From the NCBI GenBank assembly GCA_035771175.1, contig CM069607.1, positions 11,094,501 through 11,158,500 of the forward strand: a stretch of DNA of 64,000 nt. The letters are read 5' to 3'. The position numbers and the translations under genes were made by a program. The first letter of the stretch is position 1. Each line of letters begins with the position of its first letter. This document shows positions 33,264 through 45,473 of the stretch, piece after piece. Below the pieces are notes generated by a model. That model did no database searches, had not been told where the DNA came from, and was given only the letters and a program-made list of their open reading frames with translations. This stretch comes from Paratinospora sagittata. Taxonomy: Eukaryota > Streptophyta > Magnoliopsida > Ranunculales > Menispermaceae.

Positions 33264-33655
33264 TAGGGTTGCTTCACTTGCTGCATTGTGATGTCTATAT
33301 TTGGAAAGGAATAAGAGGATTTTTCAAAGTTGACACAAAAGTTTTTACAACTTTTGGGACTAAACATTGCTGGCTGCTGCTATGTGGGTTTCTTTATCCA
33401 AATTGGGTGGTGGTCTGTCCACCTTTGATTGGTTTAGAGACAGAATTGCTTGTTTATGACTGGTTTAGCATTATTTTGGATTATATTTGCGTATGAGTTG
33501 GTCTATTGTTGAGTAGGGAGTTCAAAATTTTCTTTTGAGGTTCTTATTTTGCAGTGGGATTGGTTTTTTGGTGCTCATTGCCTCTTTGTAAATCTCACTT
33601 TTTTGTTCTTTATAAAATTTATACTTGTTTCCTCTCTCTAAAAAAAAAAAAGATA
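33264..33655 (+). pseudogene. LINE fragment, part 3 of 3, with poly(A) end
   Basis: After the ttagg duplication the LINE resumes with VASLAAL-type sequence and the conserved L-ERNKRIF motif that follows zf-RVT. Then come a decayed C-terminal part, a 3' tail (tataaaatttatacttg) and an A run at about 33640-33651. It completes the copy begun at 16075. Confidence 0.75.
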
Positions 33656-33998
33656 TACTAATATTGTTATAATCTTCTAATCTTCATATCAAAAGACTAC
33701 AACTCTTGTATTATTTTTCAATCACTTCATATTCCATATTATTTTTTTAAATTTGACATTCTTCTACATTTCTACTACATGCTATACCAATTTCTTAGGC
33801 TAGTTTTCAAAAGATAGATAAAACAAATTTTTTTATCAAAAGGCTTTCAGACATGTTTGTTGATTGTGAATCATCTTCCAAGAATTTTAAGTATTTGTCA
33901 CTATTTTAGGTTTAATTTCTTCACTTTGATATTTTGGATTTTTACCTTTCTCCATTCTCCTTAATTAATTATTAATGTTCTTTGTTTTGACTTTGTAA
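33656..33998. other. AT-rich stretch without a recognisable gene
   Basis: No coding frame or element edge seen. Confidence 0.5.
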
Positions 33999-34260
33999 TA
34001 TGGCACAAGAATAGGTATAAATAAAATAATATTTTAGATTTTAATTTTAGCAATTATTGTGATTTGTTTAGTATGATTTTATTTTAGAAGGAATTATATT
34101 TTATTATTTAGTAGGATTTAAGTTTCAACATTATATAGAAAATCAAGTCCTGTTTTAGTAAGATTTAGATTTTACATTTCGTAGACTTTTGGTAAGAATC
34201 AAATTAGGTAGTTTAGATATTTATAAAGAAGGGCATGTAATAGAGTTAAGGCATAATTGA

Positions 34261-34640
34261 ATGAATTTTAAAATATTGATTATATCTTTCTCATCTCTTC
34301 TATTTCTTATCTTGCATCAATTTAGTATAGAGCCCAAGCTCGATCTTTCTACCCACTTTTTCTATATTTCTACTAATTCTATCGCCCTCTTTCTCATTCT
34401 CTGCTTCTTTTCTCTCTCTATCTTCTTTGATATCTTAAATCTTGTTCTCTACTCTTTTTTTTTTCATTCTCAGTTTCTCTCTCTCTCTCTCTTCAGCATT
34501 ATCTTGCTCAACCCTCTCTCTACTACTTCCTCTCTTTTCAAATAGTCATTCTCTTTTCACTCTCATATCAAGATCTCATTTATTTTTTTCACTTTGCCTA
34601 TCCTTTTTCCATGGGCATACAATAGTCAACTTTATTGCAC
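34261..34640. repeat. Pyrimidine-rich low-complexity tract
   Basis: Long CT/TTTC runs including a (TC)n stretch around 34476-34490. The open frames here are an effect of this composition. Confidence 0.7.
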
Positions 34641-34718
34641 CAGTGATGGCATTTTCATGTTCTCCAATTCGAAGCTATCAGACGAAGGAGATTCCTTTTT
34701 CCAAGACTTGTGACACTA

Positions 34719-36065
34719 TGTAATACCCCTGGTTTACACAAAAAAATAAAAATAAAAAATAAAATAAAATAAAATAATACCCGAACGTTCGGGTCGAAGC
34801 CTAAGCGTTCGAACACCCTCTTTTTCTATAAAAGGGGGCCCCCTCCTCCTTATTTTTCACACCACTTCTCCTCACACTCTCTCTATCTTTTAGAGACTCT
34901 CTCTATCTCTTTTGAGACTTTCCACTGGTACGGTGCGGAGTCGCTGCCCGGTAAAGAGCGCAAAACATCAAGTGTTCAATTTGAAGGTGAGAACAAAACA
35001 TAGGTTTGCGTGTCTTATGACTTTTTAAAAAGTTTTCATTCATTTATCATTATGTATATTATTCACTTACACTACATTATTGTGTATAATGTTCATACAT
35101 GTCATACTTATGCCTTAATATTTGGAGTCAACGCATTACACTGTTATTACACCAAATTAGTGGTTAATTTGACTAAACCAGACTTAGTCTTGTTCTCAGT
35201 AACTTTAAATAGTGAACGGGAGGCAGCTTGCTGCTTTAGAAGACTTGGTATTTAAGCGGGACCTTGTGTTCCCACCTTTCGACCTGAAGACTGGCCTGGT
35301 TGGTTCTATTGAAAGTTGTCTGCTTGTATAAGTGATACTGGACATCCTAACAATCCACACGGTGATGCCAATCCTGATAAGCATCACCAGACGTTGTCAA
35401 ATCCTATCTAATATTAGTAAAGACCAGACTTGCACATGCATAGTCATCATACATGAAATAAGAACCACCTAGGGATGTAAGTGGTCTGTGATCTATGACG
35501 TATTTACTGGTGCAACTGTGCCCACTATTATTGATGTTTCCCCTAGAAATGGACGTACAATGTGAACCCAGGATTACCTGGAGATGGACATTTGTACGTG
35601 AACCTAGGGCGATGAACGGTCACAGAGCCATTACGAGACGGTGTTATGCATGCATTATTGTTAAGTCACGTTGTACTGTTTATGATGCCATGTTGTGTAT
35701 ATGTGATGTATGATTATGATGTCTTCTTTATTAATTGTCATATTCACGAACTATTTTACCCACTGGGAAATAGCTCACTCCCGTTGCTAACCATTTTACG
35801 AGAGTTTAGAGTGGATTAGGCGGAGATGTTTTGGGCCCTCATTTTGTACTCCCTTACTTCTAGTTAAGGAGATTTTTGGGAAGATGTTCCCTCATTATTG
35901 GTGGTTCTAGACTGCCTACATTCTGTACAAAATATATTCTAAAATTAATGAAATCAGACTTGTACTTAAATTGTGTACTTGTGCACTCGATAACTGTTAT
36001 AATGCATTCGCACCCCGCCTGTGAGTGTCCCGCTGGGTTTAGGCTCGTTCGGGCGAGGTGTGACA
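34719..36065 (+). mobile_element. Solo LTR of the I/J family
   Basis: 1,347 bp, TGTAATACCCC to GGTGTGACA. It aligns with the LTRs of I and J along its length. A TATA box ctataaaag lies at 34826-34834. The flanking duplication is cacta (34714-34718) and cacca (36066-36070), one mismatch. No internal genes. Confidence 0.88.
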
Positions 36066-36390
36066 CACCACCTGACATTTGGCTTGTTTATCAATTTCAT
36101 TAAAGGCCCTAAGCTTTACCATGTAATGGGAGTACTTGGATTCTAACTCATTGGCGTTTAAAGTTTAGTTCTTTAAGAGGAGGAGAACAATGTCGCACAA
36201 AAATATGAATAAATAAAATAATATTTTAAATATTTAATTTTAGTAATTATTATGATTTATTTAATATGATTTTATCTTAGAAGGATTTGAATTTTATTAT
36301 TTAGTAGGATTTTAGTTTCAAGATTATATAGAAAACCAAGTTCTATTTTAGTAAGATTTTGATTTTATATTTGATAGAATTTTAATAAGT

Positions 36391-36574
36391 GTTGGTGCAA
36401 GATCTGACCAACACCCAAGAAATAAAAGAAGTTGGAAGAGGATGAAGGAGAATAAGCTGATGTGAATCCTACCGAACTTTGCTCTAAACGCTTTTGAGTA
36501 TCGATGTGATACCAGCCTACGACCTTCTAATGCCTAAGTCAAAGTAGAGCTATGAAAGTATTTATGGTGGAGGG
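36391..36574. other. Short unassigned segment
   Basis: It begins with a small inverted repeat (gtgttggt at 36389-36396 and accaacac at 36407-36414). No gene. It lies between element N and LTR K. Confidence 0.4.
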
Positions 36575-37861
36575 CGTTGGCCCAGGAATGTCCAAGAGGT
36601 GGGTGAATTGGACACAATGGTTGGTTAAAAATTTAAATAAACTTGTGGTGATATGGCAAATAGACAGTGTGGAAAATAAACAAATTACACAGATAATTTA
36701 TAGTGGTTAGGCGATATGCCTACATCCACTATCTAACCTCCTCAGTCAGAATTTTAAAACTCTCTAACTTATCTTCTTACGGATGAAGACCAAACCGTTA
36801 CACTTTCTCAATTTCACGAGCTTGAGAACAACCGTTTCACTCTCAACTTACAGGCTTGAGATCTACCTACACTCTTGACTTACAGGTGCAAGACTACCTA
36901 CTCTCTTGACTTCACAGGTGAAAGATAACCTACGCTCTTTGCTTTACAGGTGGAAAACAACCTACACTCTCAACTTCACGGGTGTGAGGCAACCTCTAAC
37001 TTTCCTAACTTATAAGGATAAATTTTTGCAACTTTCACAAGTGCAGTTACAACTCGATTCAAATGAAAAATATACAATTAAGTACATTGAATCCTATGAA
37101 CCTTTTACTCGAAGAAACTTTTTTAAGCAATGGAAAATGTAAGATTAAATCAGCTGAAAAATCGATTAAAGTAATATGCTTTTCTTTCACAGGTTTTTCA
37201 AACGAATAAGATATAGAATATGCTCAAGATGAAAAACCATTCATTGAAAGAAAACTTGCAATCAAATTAATTTTCTTTTTTTCGTTGTTAAGTTAAAATC
37301 ATCAACTAACATTCAAAACATTTTTTCTTAGATTGAAAGTTCTTTTTCTTGAATTTGGAATTTTCTTCTTTATAGAACAAATTGTGCGCTAAGACCGTCA
37401 TGTTCAAATTCAAAATTAAATTCAAAACATTGATTCAAAACGGTCTTAATCTTTCATAAAAATGGTAATTTTAGTTTTTGTGAAATTGTTCTGGTTTAAT
37501 TCAATTTGCATGAGAATAGAAATAGTCAGAGATCCTCTGATCATGCAACTGAAATGTCAGTGGATAGATGACAGTTCATTTTTCAATTTTTCTAACAATG
37601 TTCCATCAGCGTCCTGAAATAAACTATTTTGAAATTTGATTTTCACTAACTTGCTCTGGGAGGGCGCTAATACTTCGTTAGCGTCTTGACGAGCTTAATA
37701 CCAGAAAGGCTGGATTTTCAGACGAGGGCGCTAATGCACTATTAGTGTCCTGACGTGCAACTGCTGGTTTTCAGGTTCATCCAATGAGGGCGCTCATACC
37801 CGATCATCGTCCTGACATGAATTATAAACATTTGAACCTAGAAACCATTAGTGCCTTGATG
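36575..37861 (-). mobile_element. LTR K (E family, minus strand), left part
   Basis: The reverse complement ends in cctgggccaacg, like the CCAACA end of E. It contains the same tataaatt, ctcaagcctgtaagttgag-type and aggacgct segments. It is cut at 37862 by element I (duplication gttta) and resumes at 61884. No primer site is found on its left, so it is probably solo or truncated. Confidence 0.75.
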
Positions 37862-37866
37862 GTTTA

Positions 37867-38379
37867 TGTAATACCCTAGGTTTGCACAAAAAAAAAAATT
37901 TGAACTTCTGGCACTGCCTGAACGTTCGGGCACCTTTTTGGCTATAAAAGCCCCCCCCCTTTGGTATTTTTCACACCAAATCCTCTCTTCAATCTTGCTC
38001 CTTATTGGCTCTACACTCTCCTTGAGTTTTTTTGTCTTCTCTTTTGAGACTCTCTTCGCGGTGCAAAATGGTTCTGCTTGGGGAAAGGCGTCAGTTCTAG
38101 AAGGAGTTGTTACCTGAAAGTGGAGAATGAAACATAAGTTTGCGAGTCTTATAACTTTTATTAAAGTTTACATTCATTTATCATTATGTCTACTATTCAT
38201 TTACACTGCATTATTGCGTATAATGTTCATACCTGTCATACTTATGCCTGTATATTTGGAGTTCATGTATTACACTGTTACTATGTTGGATTAGTGGTCA
38301 ATATGACTCAACCAGACATTGTCTTGTCCTCAGTAACTTTAAATAGTGAACGGGAGGCAACGTGCTACTCTAGACAATT
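37867..38379 (+). repeat. Element I 5' LTR, first part
   Basis: TGTAATACCC start, TATA box ctataaaag at 37942-37950. It is cut by J after 38379; the last five bases (caatt) are the left target duplication of J. Confidence 0.9.
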
Positions 38380-39728
38380 TGTCACTCCACGCCAAGACGC
38401 GCCTAAACCGGCGGAACAGTCACGGACAGGGAGCAAATGCATTATAACAATAACCGAGTGCGCAGGAACAAAATTGAGTACAAATCTAATTATATTAATT
38501 TCAGAATATATTATTGTACAGAATATGATTGAGGGAACATCCTCCGAAAATCTCCCTATAATTAACAAGGGTTACAAAATGTGGGCCAAAAAACCTCCAC
38601 CCAGTCCATCCTAATCTCCTGAGAAAAAAATTGAATAACAACGGGGTGAGCTATTGCCCAGTGGGTAAAATAGTTTGTGCATATAAAAATTAATACAGGA
38701 AACTTCATAATCAAATATCACATAAACACAACAAGCATCATAAACAGTACAACATGTATGTATGCATGACACTGTCTCGTAATTGTTCCATGATTGTATG
38801 ACGCCCTGAGTTCACGTACAGATTTCCATCCCCAAGTAAACCCGGGTTCTCATTATACGTCCCTCCTTAAGGTCGTCGCCCTGGATTCATGCACAAATGT
38901 CCATCCTCAGGTAAACCTTGGTTCTCATTGTACGTCACTTTCCAAGGAAATATCAAGAATAATGAGCATTGCTTCTAATTATTTTGTGGATTATAAACCA
39001 CTTACATCCCTAGGTGGTGTTTATTTATGATGCCAATGCATGAGCAGGTCCAGTCTTTACTAATATTAAACAGGATTTGGCAACGTCTGGTGACTCTTAT
39101 CAGGTTAGTATCACCACGTGCAAAGTTAGGATGTTTAGTATCACTTGTACAAGCTGATAGCTTTCAAATAAGACCAACCAGATCAGTCTCCAGTTTGAGA
39201 GGTGAGACACGAGGTCTATTTAAGTACCAATCGTTTAGAGCAGCGCGCTGCCTCCCGTTCATTATTTAAAGTTACTAAGGACAAGATACTGTCTGGTTGA
39301 GTTAGATTGACCACTAATCTGGCATAGTAACAATATAATACATGAACTCCAAATATACAGGCATAAGTATGACATGTATGAACATTATATGCAATAATGC
39401 AATGTAAATGAATAGTAAACATAATGATAAATGAATGTAAACTTTAATAAAAGTTATAAGACATGTAAACCTATGTTTCGTTCCCTACCTTCAGATAATA
39501 ACTCCTTTTAGATCTGGCGCCTTCCCCCGAGCAGAATAGCGTTGCATCACGAAGAGTCTAGAAAAGAGAGTCTCATAAAAAGAAGAGAAAAACTCAAGGA
39601 GAGTGAGAGAGAGAGAGAAATCAGCAAGTGATTGGTGTGAAAAAATACCAAAGGGGGGGCTTTTTATAGCCAAAAAGGTGCTCGAAGTTCAAATAAATTT
39701 GTTTTTTGTGCAAACCTAGGGTATTACA
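38380..39728 (-). repeat. Element J 3' LTR
   Basis: 1,349 bp; TGTAATACCC...GTGACA read on the minus strand. Same family as the LTRs of I and the solo LTR at 34719. Confidence 0.9.
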
Positions 39729-39743
39729 CTCTACCCCCCTTAA
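39729..39743 (-). promoter_or_regulatory. Element J polypurine tract
   Basis: Minus-strand run aaggggggtagag directly before the 3' LTR. Confidence 0.85.
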
Positions 39744-39763
39744 AAGGATTTCGCCCTCAAAAT

Positions 39764-40285
39764 TCAGTCCGTGTAGTGATGATTGCTGTCTGCGTGCGAT
39801 TCACCACCGTCGTCATTACTCGAAAGATCAGGGTAGTGCCTGTAAGGCCCCTGAATAGCACTGTGGCTGGTGGAATCCTCTATATCATCAAATAATGGAA
39901 AGCAAATGGAGTCGGATTCGCTCTCAGAAGGTTCCGACATTTGCCTCACAGATGGTGGCGTAGGGCTCTAGATGTTGTAGCGTTTCAGGGGAGGTAGGTT
40001 GAGCTGCAGAATGTTTCTTCGTGTTGTTGCCTGAATCTGGCCCCCTGACAATTTTGGTAGGAGATCTTGCCAGGATGGGAGCACAGGATTGTTTCGGGCA
40101 AAATTGTTACGAAAAAGCCAGGCACGCTCTGGCGATAAGAATCATTGTCTCTGGGGCGATGGAGTTGGTGATGCAAAGTAGTTGTGGCTTGACTCAGATC
40201 CTGAAGGAGTTGCCACATGTTGCCAAAGAGGCCATTGTGTGTGTGCATCATTATCTCCATCGGTATTATTTTCAGACATCTGCAT
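39764..40285 (-). pseudogene. Extra 3' ORF of element J (174 codons with stop)
   Basis: On the minus strand an ATG-CAG-ATG start at 40285 opens a frame that ends with TGA at 39764-39766, 522 bp later. It is broken by TGA at 40144-40142 (codon 48) and TAG at 39970-39968 (codon 106). Element I has a frame of the same length at the same place (59972-60493), where these two positions are sense codons. The product is not recognised. It has an N-terminal polar part, W residues in LWQ and AWLF, and a very acidic C-terminal third (SEPSESESDS, FDDIED, SSNDDGGES). It lies downstream of integrase and before the polypurine tract, an unusual place for a gene in a Tekay-like element. Confidence 0.55.
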
Positions 40286-40379
40286 AGTTATTTAAATGAA
40301 AGAATATATTAAGATATTGTAACCAAAGTTCCATCATTTTATTGATAAGTGAAAAGTACAATGTATCACATCACCAATT

Positions 40380-41643
40380 ATTACAAGAAAACAATTTTGG
40401 GTATTTCAGTTTAATTGTTTCTTCTAGTTCCCATGTTGCTTCCTCTACTCTGTGGTGATCCCAGAACACTTTCACAAATGGTATGCTAGGTCGCCTTAGT
40501 TCTTGAGTTTTTCTATCCATAATCTGTATTGCTCTCTCCTGATACTTGTTCCTGCCTCAACCCGAACCTCGATCAAAGGGATGATATGCGAAGGATCATG
40601 ACGATACTTTCGAAGCATCGATACGTGAAAAATGTCATGAACCTTAGACATGAACGATGGAAGGGATAGACGATAGGCTAGTTTGCCAATACGTTCAATG
40701 ATCTGAAATGGACTAATATACCGTGGGGAGAGCTTTCTTTTGTTCCCAAAGCATTTGACACCTCTTGTAGGCTGAACTTTTAGAAAAACCAAGTCCCCCT
40801 TATCAAATTCTAGATGCTGTCTTCGCTTGTTAGCATAGCTCTTATGTTGACTCTGTGCTACACGAAGTCGCTCCTTTACTAGTGTGATCTTCTCAAAAGT
40901 CTTTTGAACTAGTTCAGGCCCCAACTGTGGTCGGTCTGCCATATCTAACCAACATATCGGAGATTTGCAAGGGGGACCATAGAGAGCCTCGTACGGTGCC
41001 ATGCTGATACGGGTTTGGTAGTTGTTGTTGTATGCAAACTCAGCTAAATATGAGTGTGTCGCCCATCCGTCATGAAAATCCAAAATGCAACAATGTAACA
41101 TGTCCTCCAAGATCTGGATAAAACACTCCAACTGCCCATCAGTCTGAGGTTGAAAGTTTGTGCTCATGGTGATCTTAGAGCCATTCTACTCTGGAAGCTT
41201 TGCCAAAATTTTGAGGTGAATCGAGGGTCTCAATCAGAGATGATCGTGAGTAGTATGCCATGGAGGTGTACGATATCTCTTTCATACAATTCGGCTAGCT
41301 TGGCGGGGTTATCCGTGAACTTTATTGGTAAAAAGTGTGCAAACTCTGTAAGTTTGTCAATGATAACCCATATTGCATCTTGCCCTTTTCTATTTCGAGG
41401 CAAGGCCGTAACAAAATCCATTGCAATGTTCTCCCACTTCAATTCTCCAATAGGTAAAGGCTGGAGAAGTCCAGAGGGAAGTTTGCGTTCTGCCTTTACT
41501 TGCTGGCAAACGAGACATCGAGCAACGAAGTCTGCAATCGCCTTCTTCATTCCAAAAAACCAGAATTGTCGCTTGACATCCTTGTACTTTTTGTCTCCCC
41601 CAGGATGCATAGCGAACCTCGAATAGTGCATTTTAGTAAGCAC
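40380..41643 (-). pseudogene. Element J integrase with chromodomain-like tail
   Basis: The zinc region has CLVCQQVKAERKLPSGLLQPL preceded by HYSRFAMHPGGDKKY. The core has AMDFVTALP (first D), ISD at the frame break (second D region), and further on FHPQ-like FQPQTDGQLE with the glutamate. The C-terminal part reads FDKGDLVFLKVQP, KLSPRYISPFQIIERIGKLAYRLSLP, HDIFHVSMLRKY. After a shift near 40500 comes a chromodomain-like SIPFVKVFWDHHRVEEATWELE. Frameshifts lie at about 41230, 41170 and 40500. Chromodomain-bearing integrases are thought to target heterochromatin. Confidence 0.88.
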
Positions 41644-41753
41644 TTATTTCCGAACCTCAGGATCATTCGGTAGACAAACATTTTTTGTAGAAAATGACCC
41701 CCGTCTTCAGAGACCGACCAGTGAGGAAGGTCCTGTCTGCTGAGTAGAAGTTC

Positions 41754-43110
41754 TCATTTCTTCATTAACATAGGGTCGTTGCCTTGAGTTGCTGAAATCT
41801 TTCGAACCAGCTCAGAGTTGGCTGATAATTGAGAGAGTCGTGATCTTCCTCCCTCCTTGATCAGTTGTAGGTTAAATTTTTTCATATCTATAGCCAACTT
41901 CCCTGTCTCAAAGTTAAGAGTGCAAGCAACATAAGATTTTCTACTCAGGGCATCTGCGACAAAATTGGCCTTACCGGGATGGTACTGGAGTTGAAAGTCA
42001 TAATCTTTCAAGAATTCGAACCACCGTCTTTGGCGGAGGTTTAGGTCTCTCTGAGTGTAGATGTACTTAAGACTCTTGTGATCCGAGAATACCTCAAACC
42101 ATTCACCTTATAGGTAATGACGCCATAACTTCAGTGCGAATACGACAACTGCAAGTTCCAAGTCATGGGTTGGGTAATTACCCTCATGAATCTTCAGCTG
42201 TCTCGAAGCTTATGCAACAACTTGTCCTTCTTGCATTAGTACTCCACCTAAGCCCTAGAGAAAGGCGTCGGTGTATAGTGAAAACCCAACTCCATTTCGT
42301 GGAGTGATTAGTACCAGTGTTGTCGTGAGACACTTTTTCAATTCCTGAAATGACGATTCACAGGCAGGATTCCAGATGAATCGTACGTCTTTCCGAGTGA
42401 GCTTGGTCATAGGTTCAACAATCTTTGAGAAATCCTTGATGAAGCGTCTCTAGTAGCCAGCCAAACCTAGAAAACGCCGAATTTGAGTAACAGTGGTAGG
42501 CTGCTTCCTATTTAAATCCATTTCAACCTTTGAAGGATCCACCTCAGTGCCATTGCCTGAAACCACATGACCTAGGAATTGAACTCGCGTCGCCCAAAAC
42601 TCCCACTTACTCAACTTTGCATACAATTGGTGGCTTCTGAAGGTCTAGAGGACAATCCTCAGATGTATCTTATGGTCTTCCTCAGTTGAGGAATATATCA
42701 AGATATCATCCACAAAGACCACCACAAATCAGTCTAAGTATAACCTGAAGATGTGGTTCATCAAATCCATGAACGCTGCAGGTGCATTTGTTAGACCGAA
42801 CGACATGACCAAGAACTCGTAATAGCCGTACTAAGTTCTGAATGCTGTCTTGGTAATGTCTGACTCTCTGATCTGGAGTTGGTGATAACTAGATTGTAAA
42901 TCAATCTTAGAGAAGTATTTGACATCTCTAAGTTGCTCGAACAAGTCATCGATCCTGGGTAGTGGATATCCGTTCTTGATGGTGACGTTATTCAACTTGC
43001 GATAGCCAATGCAAAGTCTTAACGAACCATATTTTTTGCGAACAAACAGAACTGGAGCTCTTCAGAGTGATTAACTTTTCCTGATGAAGCCATTACTATC
43101 CAATTCCTTC
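41754..43110 (-). pseudogene. Element J reverse transcriptase and RNase H
   Basis: Reading across stops: [46 protein letters not shown], the FVDDIL catalytic box near 42715, FLGHVV, RRFLGLAGY, then the RNase H region ([42 protein letters not shown]) and the [16 protein letters not shown] linker. At least eight stops occur, many in CAG/CAA/CGA/TGG-type positions. All main motifs are still recognisable. Confidence 0.85.
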
Positions 43111-43224
43111 AGTTGCTTGTCCAACTCGACGTTGGACATTCTGTATGGTGGAATTGAGATAGGCCCGGTCCCAGGTATGAGTTTGATCTCAAAATCGAAT
43201 TCGGAGGTAGACCAGGAAGGTCAT

Positions 43225-43710
43225 TTAGAAACACCGTTGGGATTCAGATATTATCGAGACATCATTTACTTCAAAAGGGTACAGTGCTGGTGATTCATTG
43301 TCATTACCAAGGGATAAAACTCGAAGTTGTGCCTTGAGAAGTGCAACAGTCAAGTTGTGTATCCATTTTCTCGTTCCCTGAATCTTGACAAACTCCCTAG
43401 TAGGCAAGGATAACTGAACTTTCTTCTTCAAATAATCGATCTTTGCATTCAGAGGTGAGAGCCAGTCCATGTCGAGGATGATGTCGAAGTCTTCAACGTC
43501 CATCACAAAGAGATCTGCATATATTATATGTTTTGACATTCGAAGCTCACATCGAGAACACTACAAATTCACGTCAGTATAAGATCCTAATAGTGATGTG
43601 ACATGGATTGTGATGTCTGTGGGTTCAGGATGCAACCCTAAATGCCTTACCAATGCAAAAGATATAAAAGAGTGCATAGCAGCCGAATCGAACAAGACAT
43701 GCACCATTGT
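43225..43710 (-). pseudogene. Element J protease region
   Basis: VHVLFDSAAMHSFIS corresponds to the aspartic protease site, with DSA instead of the normal DSG. It is followed by VEDFDIILDMDWLSPLNAKIDY, the conserved end of gypsy protease. The glycine change would inactivate it even without the stops. Confidence 0.8.
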
Positions 43711-45080
43711 ATTGAACAAGGGAAATGTACCTCCGGCTACATTATTGTCTGGGAGGGGTTGTTGAACGATGGCAAACGTTCTGCGCTGGTTTCGTTACCT
43801 CTGGTTCTGCTTGGGTTGGGCATTAGCAGCAGGTGAGGCTTGTTGGACTGGAGCAGCGGGAACAGGTTGCCGCAGTTACTGAGGGTGGCGGCAGACATTT
43901 ATTACGTAGCCCTGCTGGCCGCAATTATAACAAGTCAGCTTTGTTGCTGGGGTGTTTATTGCTGGTTCTGATGGCCATGGTGATTGTGGTGCTGACCACC
44001 ATCCCTGTCATTGCCTTTGCGACGACCACCCCTTCCATTACGACCTCCTCAGCCATGATTGAGATAACCCTGATGGCCAGGGTTAAACGGTTCAGCAGGA
44101 GGTGTCGTGGCCTCATCCTTCTGAACAGAGGCTTGGAGGGCTGGGTTTTGATTATAGTAGGGCTTCTTCTTGTTGCCCTGCTGCGAGCCCTGTTGGGAAA
44201 ACGTTGCAGGCTGTTTTCCCCTATTCATTATCTGCTCATGCTCAAACTTTTCCTACTCAAATCTCATGGCCTTGTCAACGACCTCCCTGTAAATCTTGAG
44301 ATCCAAGATCGATAGGGCTTGTCGGACGTCAAGACGAAGGCCGTTGTAGAATTTCTCAATTTTATCTTGGTCCGTTGAGATAGTGGAGAGAGAGTAGACC
44401 GATAATTCTTTGAACCTAACAGCATACTCTAGTATAGCCTGACGAACTCCTGGCGCTTTTGCCTCTTCACAGCGCCGGGGAAGTACTCATCGATGAACAA
44501 TGACTCGAAACTGCTGCCAAGTCATGTCTGCTACGTTAGTCCTCGAGTCTTTTTTTACTGTTATCCATTATGTATTTGCTCCACCAGACCCTCTTCGACT
44601 CTCATCGCCTCCAGTGCCTTCTTTGACTCATCAAGCCATTTTTTCGCCTTTTCCGCATCAATGGTGCCAGCAAATGTAAGGGGTTGTAGCCTATTGTACT
44701 TCGTGATCTGGTCGATTTGGCTCTCCGACCCAGATGGTACAGGTGCTTATACAGTAACTACTTGGTTTACCGCAGTCTCACGAACGGCTGTCTGAACAAT
44801 TACCTTCATCGCCTCGATAAATCTGATGAAAAAGACTTTCATGCTCGAAGGCATGACAAAGGATGTGGGCTGAGGAGGCACTGCCTGCCTAGAAGTAGTG
44901 GCAGTGTCATGTGTGGCCTGCTTTGTCTTCGGAGGCGGCAGTTCCTAATTTTGAACCACAGGAGGTGCCTCCTCTACTGAACGAATTGTGCGGGGCCTTC
45001 CTCTCTTCCTGGTTTGCATTTTCTCACTAGCAAGGAGAAAATAAAACCATAATTTAGGAACTGTAGCCAAGTATAATGTT
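43711..45080 (-). pseudogene. Element J Gag, degenerate
   Basis: It starts near MQTRKRGRPRTIRSVEEAPP (about 45019). The core block ITKYNRLQPLTFAGTIDAEKAKKWLDE is followed by further Gag sequence in other frames. A zinc knuckle TCYNCGQQGY near 43925 has the expected histidine replaced by tyrosine. Many frameshifts. Gag would form the particle. Confidence 0.75.
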
Positions 45081-45473
45081 ATGATATTCTTAGTAATAAG
45101 TTCGAGAGTACTGCAATATAAAACCACCTATTTTTTTAGGTATGGTGTAAGGTTTTTGATGAAAAATCAAAGAATCTTATGTGCCTCGTATGCTAAGCTA
45201 TGATGTAAAGCAAGGTTAGAATGTTTATATAATAAGTGTAAAACTTTGTAAGTATTTCAAATGTTTTGATTATTGTTTTTGTGAACATACATATATATAT
45301 ATTTCTTTGAAAATCCATACGAGTCATAGAAATTCTAAGATTATCCTCGGTAAATATCCTGATCTAACGTTCTATTGCAATCTTATGGATTCAAATCCTT
45401 TCGCTTAGTCTTTTTGAGTATTATTCAAATTCGCGTGTCCCATACCACATGAATTTGGTAATAAGGGTTTTAA
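45081..45473 (-). other. Element J leader with deletion
   Basis: AT-rich leader-like DNA between gag and the truncated 5' LTR. No TGGTATCAGAGC site is present. The deletion junction is near 45474. Confidence 0.6.

Larger units (their letters stand above)
33999..36390 (+). mobile_element. Possible TRIM-like small LTR element (N), with solo LTR inside
   Basis: A direct repeat of about 200 bp (33999-34200 and 36191-36390, sharing aataaaataatatttta and tttagtaggattt) flanks the interior. A purine tract (aagaggaggagaacaa) precedes the second copy, which starts TGTCGCACAA. A degenerate primer-like gctatcagacgaagg lies near 34673. Removing the inserted LTR leaves only a few hundred bases of interior and no genes, which fits a terminal-repeat retrotransposon in miniature. 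The second repeat is truncated at 36390. Confidence 0.45.

Noticed and set aside
34261..34723. Open frames rich in S, F and L
   Set aside because: They arise from the pyrimidine-rich tract; no domain, no start context, no conservation.
43833..44315. Plus-strand 160-codon frame with leucine/valine-rich segments
   Set aside because: Antisense to the zinc-knuckle region of J Gag; its hydrophobic look comes from reading a biased coding strand backwards.
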